A stretch of 64,000 bases of DNA. Source: Prunella strophiata (Eukaryota; Chordata; Aves; Passeriformes; Prunellidae). The stretch covers positions 2,336,001-2,400,000 of the forward strand of contig JAZBQD010000014.1 in assembly GCA_036583965.1 (NCBI GenBank). Reading direction: 5' to 3'. Made by a program: the position numbers and the translations under genes. A model generated the notes under the pieces. The model was not told the origin of the DNA, ran no database searches, and was given only the letters and a program-made list of their open reading frames with translations. Within the stretch, counting starts at the first letter, position 1; each line of letters starts with the position of its first letter. Below are positions 59,091 to 64,000 of the stretch, in pieces.

Positions 59091-62000
59091 CTAAAACTGG
59101 AGGTAAAAATAACTACCCAGTCAAAAGCATTTTGCATATGAAGTGATAAGTTGTTGTTTTCATGAAGGAAAGCACAGACTCATTTAAAAAAACAAACTGT
59201 GAACAAAATAATTATTGTATTTCACTTCTAAAAACTGATGTTTGGAAATCAAGTTAAGTACATACCTGTAATAAGTTGTTTCATTTTGGTTTTAGTTTAT
59301 TTGTACTGCCTTCCCTTTTTATGCTTGAAAGAACAACAGTTTCAGATAAGCCACTCACAAGCAGCTTTAAGGAAAGAACCCACAAAGAATCAAATCACTC
59401 AATTTAAGACCTAAAGTCCTTGCCCTTAAAACATTCCCTGAGGTGAAGCCACTTGAGCAAGGGTAGAAGCAGTAGTAGGGGTATAAATAAGCATTTCTGC
59501 TTTCTGTCTCACCCCATTAAACCCTCAACTAAGTTGGACTTTTTGGAGCATCACACTGCTTTTGAGCATAAGGGGTTGCTGTGGATAACTTAATTTTGCT
59601 CTTGTGAAAGAGGGATGCTGTGCTGGTTTTGATTTTGTTTTGTGAAAGCAATAGTGAAAAACTAGAGGTGGCGTTCTAGCTGTTTTATTCTTCTGTTTTC
59701 AACTGCATCAATGAATAAGTGTTTCCCCAAGCATCATTTACAGTGATTTCTGGGACATTTGGGAGAGAAATTCTTCTTAGTCCTTTGCCACAGAGCATAA
59801 TCCAAGGTATGCTTGATCTAGAAATTGGCATCCTGGGGAGAAAAATGCATTCTCAGGATGGTGTTCCCCTATACTTTTTGTGGATGTAAACCCAGGCAAA
59901 ACACAGCAATTTTTGTTTTGTGTGTAAGGCATTGCAAATGCACCTTGGCTTTGAGGAGGAAGTGACCTTTAAACCTAAATCAGGAGGTTTAACCTGAATC
60001 AGGTTGATCCCATTCCTTAGAAACTTCCTTGCATGAGCCAGAAGTGTTGTAAATGCTTCTGTGGGAAGAAAGGAAAAGCAAGGTCAGCTGGCAGTCCCAG
60101 GTGTTGGCTCTGCTCACTTCAAGCACTGCTAACTCACCTTTAAATACCAGAGATCAGCGTGGTTTTGGGTAAAACAGGAAAAATTAAAATCTACTGATCC
60201 TCAAAGGGACAGAGCCAGGTGCAGGAGAAGAATCAGTCAGGCTGAGATTGTAAACTAAATGTGTGTGTATTCTTAGTCTTCAGCAGCAGCTGATTCCTTT
60301 TGGGAACAAGTAGAAAACATGCATATTGTAAGTTTTATTTTTCTTAACTGCCCGAGGTCTGTAGGAAAATGAGTCCCATTAACTTTCAATGAATTTGTTC
60401 AGCTCAGACCTAAAGGTGTTTTGGATATTTTCCCCTCTAAGAGATAGTCCAGAAGAGTTCCACATCATACTTAGTGCAAATACTGATAATTTTTTTTTAC
60501 AATTTCCACAATATGTGGAAATAACCTGGTGTGAAATTAAGTCTGTTTCCTTCTGTCTGTCCTTGACCTTGCCAGCTCTTCTTGCCACTTCTCCCTTGGC
60601 CAAATCCTGTTTTATGGCAGAAGCATGGCTGGTCAACTTGCAGCTGGAGGAAACAAAAATATAGGTTTACTTCAACCCTGCATTTTCAGAAAACATTTCT
60701 TGACCTTATGAATGAGGTAATAAATAACTTTTGGCTTCTGCTTCAGCCACCATTTTACCTGGGAAGGTCAACCCCATACCTCACTTCCCATTTTCTAGGG
60801 CTGTTGCTAGTAGGAGACAAAAACCAAACAGTGAATCCACTGAGACTTACAGGGCTGCTTGAGAGTGCCAGGATGTGCAGGAAAACTGCAGAGGGAACTA
60901 ATAAACTAATTATGGTTTATAATTGCTTCTTCCCATGCATGACTGCATTTCTGAGGGCACTTCTCAAGGAGGAGCCCCACTGGTCTGGGTGCAGCTCTGT
61001 CCTGGGTGAGGGATGTGGCACCATGTGCTGCCCTCCAGCTGGGATGGCTGTGTGTTGTTCTGGCCCACAAAGCTTTGCTGTCTAACTCGGCTCTGCTTGG
61101 CTATTGTTATTTCTGGTTTACCTCTGTGCAAACTAAACCACAGGGATGTTAAGTCTGTCCAGGCTGAGCAGTCCATTTGCTTTACATTAGCACAAGTCAT
61201 TTAGAGAGTCCCTGATCCCATAAATCCAGTGAATACAGCTCTGTTATCTCTCACAGCTGCTGCTTGATGAGCCAGCATCAAGTGCTGTGGTACTTGCTCT
61301 AAATTTTGGATGATTAAGTGGGTTTGGGTATTCACAAAATTAAATTAAAGCATCTGAACTGTGTAGAAGCTCAGCTTAGGAATTGGTCCTTTTTCTTTAT
61401 GCTCCTTATATAGTCAGGAGAGTTAAATTCTTGTTTTGCCTCTTTGAAGGAGAAAACCCCATCAAATCCTACCAAATCAGAGAAGGCTTCTGGCTTATAT
61501 ATCCATATTTAGAGACAGCATAGAAAGTGTGAGGAATTAAGGAGGAATTTATCTGTGCTACTAAAATGTGCCCATTTAGCTAAGTGCATTTCACTGACCA
61601 AGTTTGAAACTGGCAGCAGATGGGTACCCAAACAAAGGGATGATACCAGGATCACTTGGAGTAGAATTTTGGTTTTCCAAGCAGAAAAATGAATGTGTCA
61701 ACCTCTAACAAGAGGAATTGTTTATTTTGTGTTTATTTTCAGTCTGCTGAAATTAGATGGTTATCTCTAGAATTCCACCCACTGAAATCTGTGGATTCCT
61801 GTAGTTATCTGCTCCCATCTTATGTTTTTTGGGAGCTGGAGAGAAAGCAAGGCTTGTCTGGAAGGAAGCTTGTACTCAAGTTTCAAGGTCCTCTACTGAG
61901 TTAGATTCACTTTTTGGCTGAGGAAAGGATCCCTGACCCATCAACAACACTGACAAACTTAAATTTATTACAAGAGTACTGATTTTTTCTACATGCAGTA

Positions 62001-63106
62001 GATTCTAAAGTGCTTTTTGTATAGTTCAGTTCAAGTGGTTAAAGAGAGAAAGCATGAGAAATGTAAACATTGCTGACATGGGCTGTTTTCTATTAATTAA
62101 CTTATGCATATCAAACTGAATGCTGTTGCCAGCACTTTGCATGCAGCTCCCTTTCCCCAGCAGATGCTTTGCCAAACACAACACAGGTTACATGGTGGGA
62201 AAATCGATCAAGGGGAGTCAAGTCTTGCTCTAAACTTCTGCTGCCATGTATGTGCTTGGCACTGGCACACCTGTGAGCATGCTTACAGAAACAAGCGGTT
62301 TTACTGCATAAACACCAGGAAATACCTCAGTGATGCTTTCTAACAGGTGCTTTTGGAGTTTTTTGGGTAATAATGCTCAAACTGGATCCATTCACTGCCT
62401 TGTGCCTTCTTGGAGACCTGGCACTCCAAGGCTGGGCAGTTGGCTGGGTACTTGCAGCCTTGCTCCTTGGCATCCAGCCCTGGCATTCTTTTGTCTCCAT
62501 TCTGCATCATGGTTATCACACTGCCTCAGCATGGGGAAGGAGCAAAAACATTTTTAAAAGTGCAAAGGAAGAAGTCAAATTAAGATAAACATTTACATAA
62601 CTGGGGAAAATTACCCAGGAAGGACTGGAAATCTGATGACATTCTGTTTACCTAGAGCAGTACTGAAACAGTTTGTGAGAGATGCAAACCAGAACACTTT
62701 GTATAAATCACTGTGAATGTAAGGACCTGTGAAGCCAGACAGTAAACACTAAAATTATCAAGCTGGCTCAGCACAATAGGACTTACTCAAGACAATATTT
62801 TGCACAATACTTTCTACTAAATCTCTCTTGAGGCTGGAAAAGAGCAAGGTGGTACAACATGAAGAAAAGTTGCCATACACTCTGTATGTACAACCTATAA
62901 ATTTTGCCCATTCTAACCAAATCCAGGCCTTGCCATCCTGTAACTGCAGGTCTTTCTGACACTACAAAATTTGCATTCCTGCTTCATTTTGTTACTGTTA
63001 AGTCATCATGAGATGTGTTTGTACTTCTCGTGTGTTTTAGCCAGCAGAGGTGAAGCTGTGCAAAAATTTGGGCTTTGTACTGAGCAGTTCACACCTCTGC
63101 TTGATA

Positions 63107-63132
63107 CAACCCTCTGAGATATCAGAGGGTTG
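63107..63132. repeat. Palindrome with 11-bp arms and GATA loop
   Basis: CAACCCTCTGA (63107-63117), the loop GATA and its exact reverse complement (63122-63132). It is followed by two further GAGATATC copies. Too short to define an element; no promoter or terminator role can be inferred in a vertebrate genome. Confidence 0.8.
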
Positions 63133-64000
63133 AGATATCTGTGAGATATCAGGCTGCATTCTGTTTTATTTAGAAGCAGAGGCTTCATTTGGATAACTAC
63201 CACAATATTTGGCTCTCTTTCTGAAGCTAGTCTGAATTTTTCATGCCCTCAAATTAGATTAGATGTGTGTTTTCTCCCAAGACTTCTCTGTAGTCCTAAA
63301 CAGGTTTTCTCAAGAGTTAGGGGTCAGTTGCAATATTGGAGGAGGTGCTGGCAAGCAATGGAAATGGATGTTTCCTCTTTTTGGCTGGGGTGATCTAGCC
63401 AGTCTCTTGATTCCAGCATATGGTGTGTGAAAACAAGCATCAAACCAATCAGATAGGCAAGGCTGGAAAGGGAAGTAGCTAAAATGGTCTGGGAAAAATT
63501 CACAACGGGGAGATCTCAGCAAAAAAGAGGTTGGGGAATTATTAATGTGCAGATGGATTAGAAATTCTTCTCCTATGGGAAAGGACCACAGCAACCACAA
63601 CATTCACATTTTCAATATGAAACACAAGGATCACTTCCTTAACCAGGGCTTCTCAATAATAACATAAGACAAGCAAATTCATTAAAATAACATAACCACC
63701 CTTCTCACTGCCTGGGAAGAGAGTGGAATAGTTCTGTGCTCAACTTAAGTTTTGTAATAAATACTGTATAAGAACATAAGCTAGATAACATATGTCATGA
63801 TAAATGGAGTCTAGTCTACCAGGAGGCATTTATTAATAAAAACCACAGTGACAGCCAAAACAAACAGGCCTCCACAGAGCTCAAGTTTCTGTTTCATGTT
63901 CTGTATGTGAGGGATGTCTCAAGCTCTGTGCAGAGCAGTGAGACTGGGGGATAAAGCAGGAGATGGATACAAAGCTACTCACTCCCAGCAGCAGACAGGG

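Larger units (their letters stand above)
53204..64000. other. Unique DNA with simple repeats, no gene seen
   Basis: About 10.8 kb without a recognisable gene. It includes TA-rich palindromic sequence (56265-56320), a TA run (58241-58255), a CCT repeat (58834-58853), a T run (59071-59090), a 16-bp tandem near 55775-55806 and the palindrome at 63107-63132. Open frames are short and overlap on both strands; the longest, 167 codons at 60582-61085, has no recognised motif. Old degraded repeats are probably present but cannot be named by eye. Confidence 0.45.

Noticed and set aside
1..64000. CRISPR arrays, operons, bacterial or phage genes
   Set aside because: The tandem arrays lack unique spacers, CpG depletion and CR1/LTR content are those of a bird genome, and no prokaryotic gene layout is present.

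Overview
The window reads as a vertebrate nuclear chromosome segment from a bird, most likely a songbird. The evidence is CR1 LINE 3' fragments with the typical avian tail sequence, solo LTRs of avian endogenous retrovirus type, general CpG depletion, and many short A/T runs. There is no operon structure and no long coding frame in unique sequence. No intact protein-coding gene can be supported. The window is mostly intergenic or intronic DNA with repeats, one gene relic, and one CpG-rich island that could be a promoter.

Layout. 1-19.2 kb is unique A/T-rich DNA with two related minus-strand LTRs (2736-3388 and 6472 to at least 7083), two local tandem duplications (2027-2086, 4994-5236), a composite palindrome (4102-4140) and a CR1 scrap (14948-15035). 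19.2-24.2 kb is a long pyrimidine tract followed by a block of about 0.95 kb present twice, once on each side of a 500-N gap (22691-23190). The left copy carries many small insertions relative to the right one, so this is probably an assembly artefact. 27.0-27.7 kb is the only clear CpG island; it holds a CTCF-like motif and six copies of an octamer. About 0.9 kb further on, a CR1 element (27981-28046 plus 30670-31020) is split by an insertion of about 2.6 kb containing exactly 250 copies (2000 bp, 28197-30196) of the same octamer. 32.2-32.7 kb is another LTR. 46.7-48.84 kb is a 53-bp minisatellite that stops directly beside a relic of the C-terminal sushi domains of a complement factor H-like gene (about 48880-49335). 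A further LTR-like element follows at 49914-50393. The remainder to 64 kb is unique DNA with simple repeats and two splice-site-bounded candidate exons that I cannot assign to a gene (31172-31243 and 53155-53199).

How the parts relate. Nothing here forms a pathway. The useful signals are the factor H-like intronless relic, in which half of the sushi cysteines are lost in an otherwise open frame; the shared octamer between the CpG island and the large array; the possible CpG-island promoter; and the duplicated gap flanks, which anyone using this assembly should know about. The very long open frames in the octamer, the minisatellite and the pyrimidine tract are by-products of stop-free repeat units, not genes. 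I see no candidate for a new biological system that goes beyond these leads.
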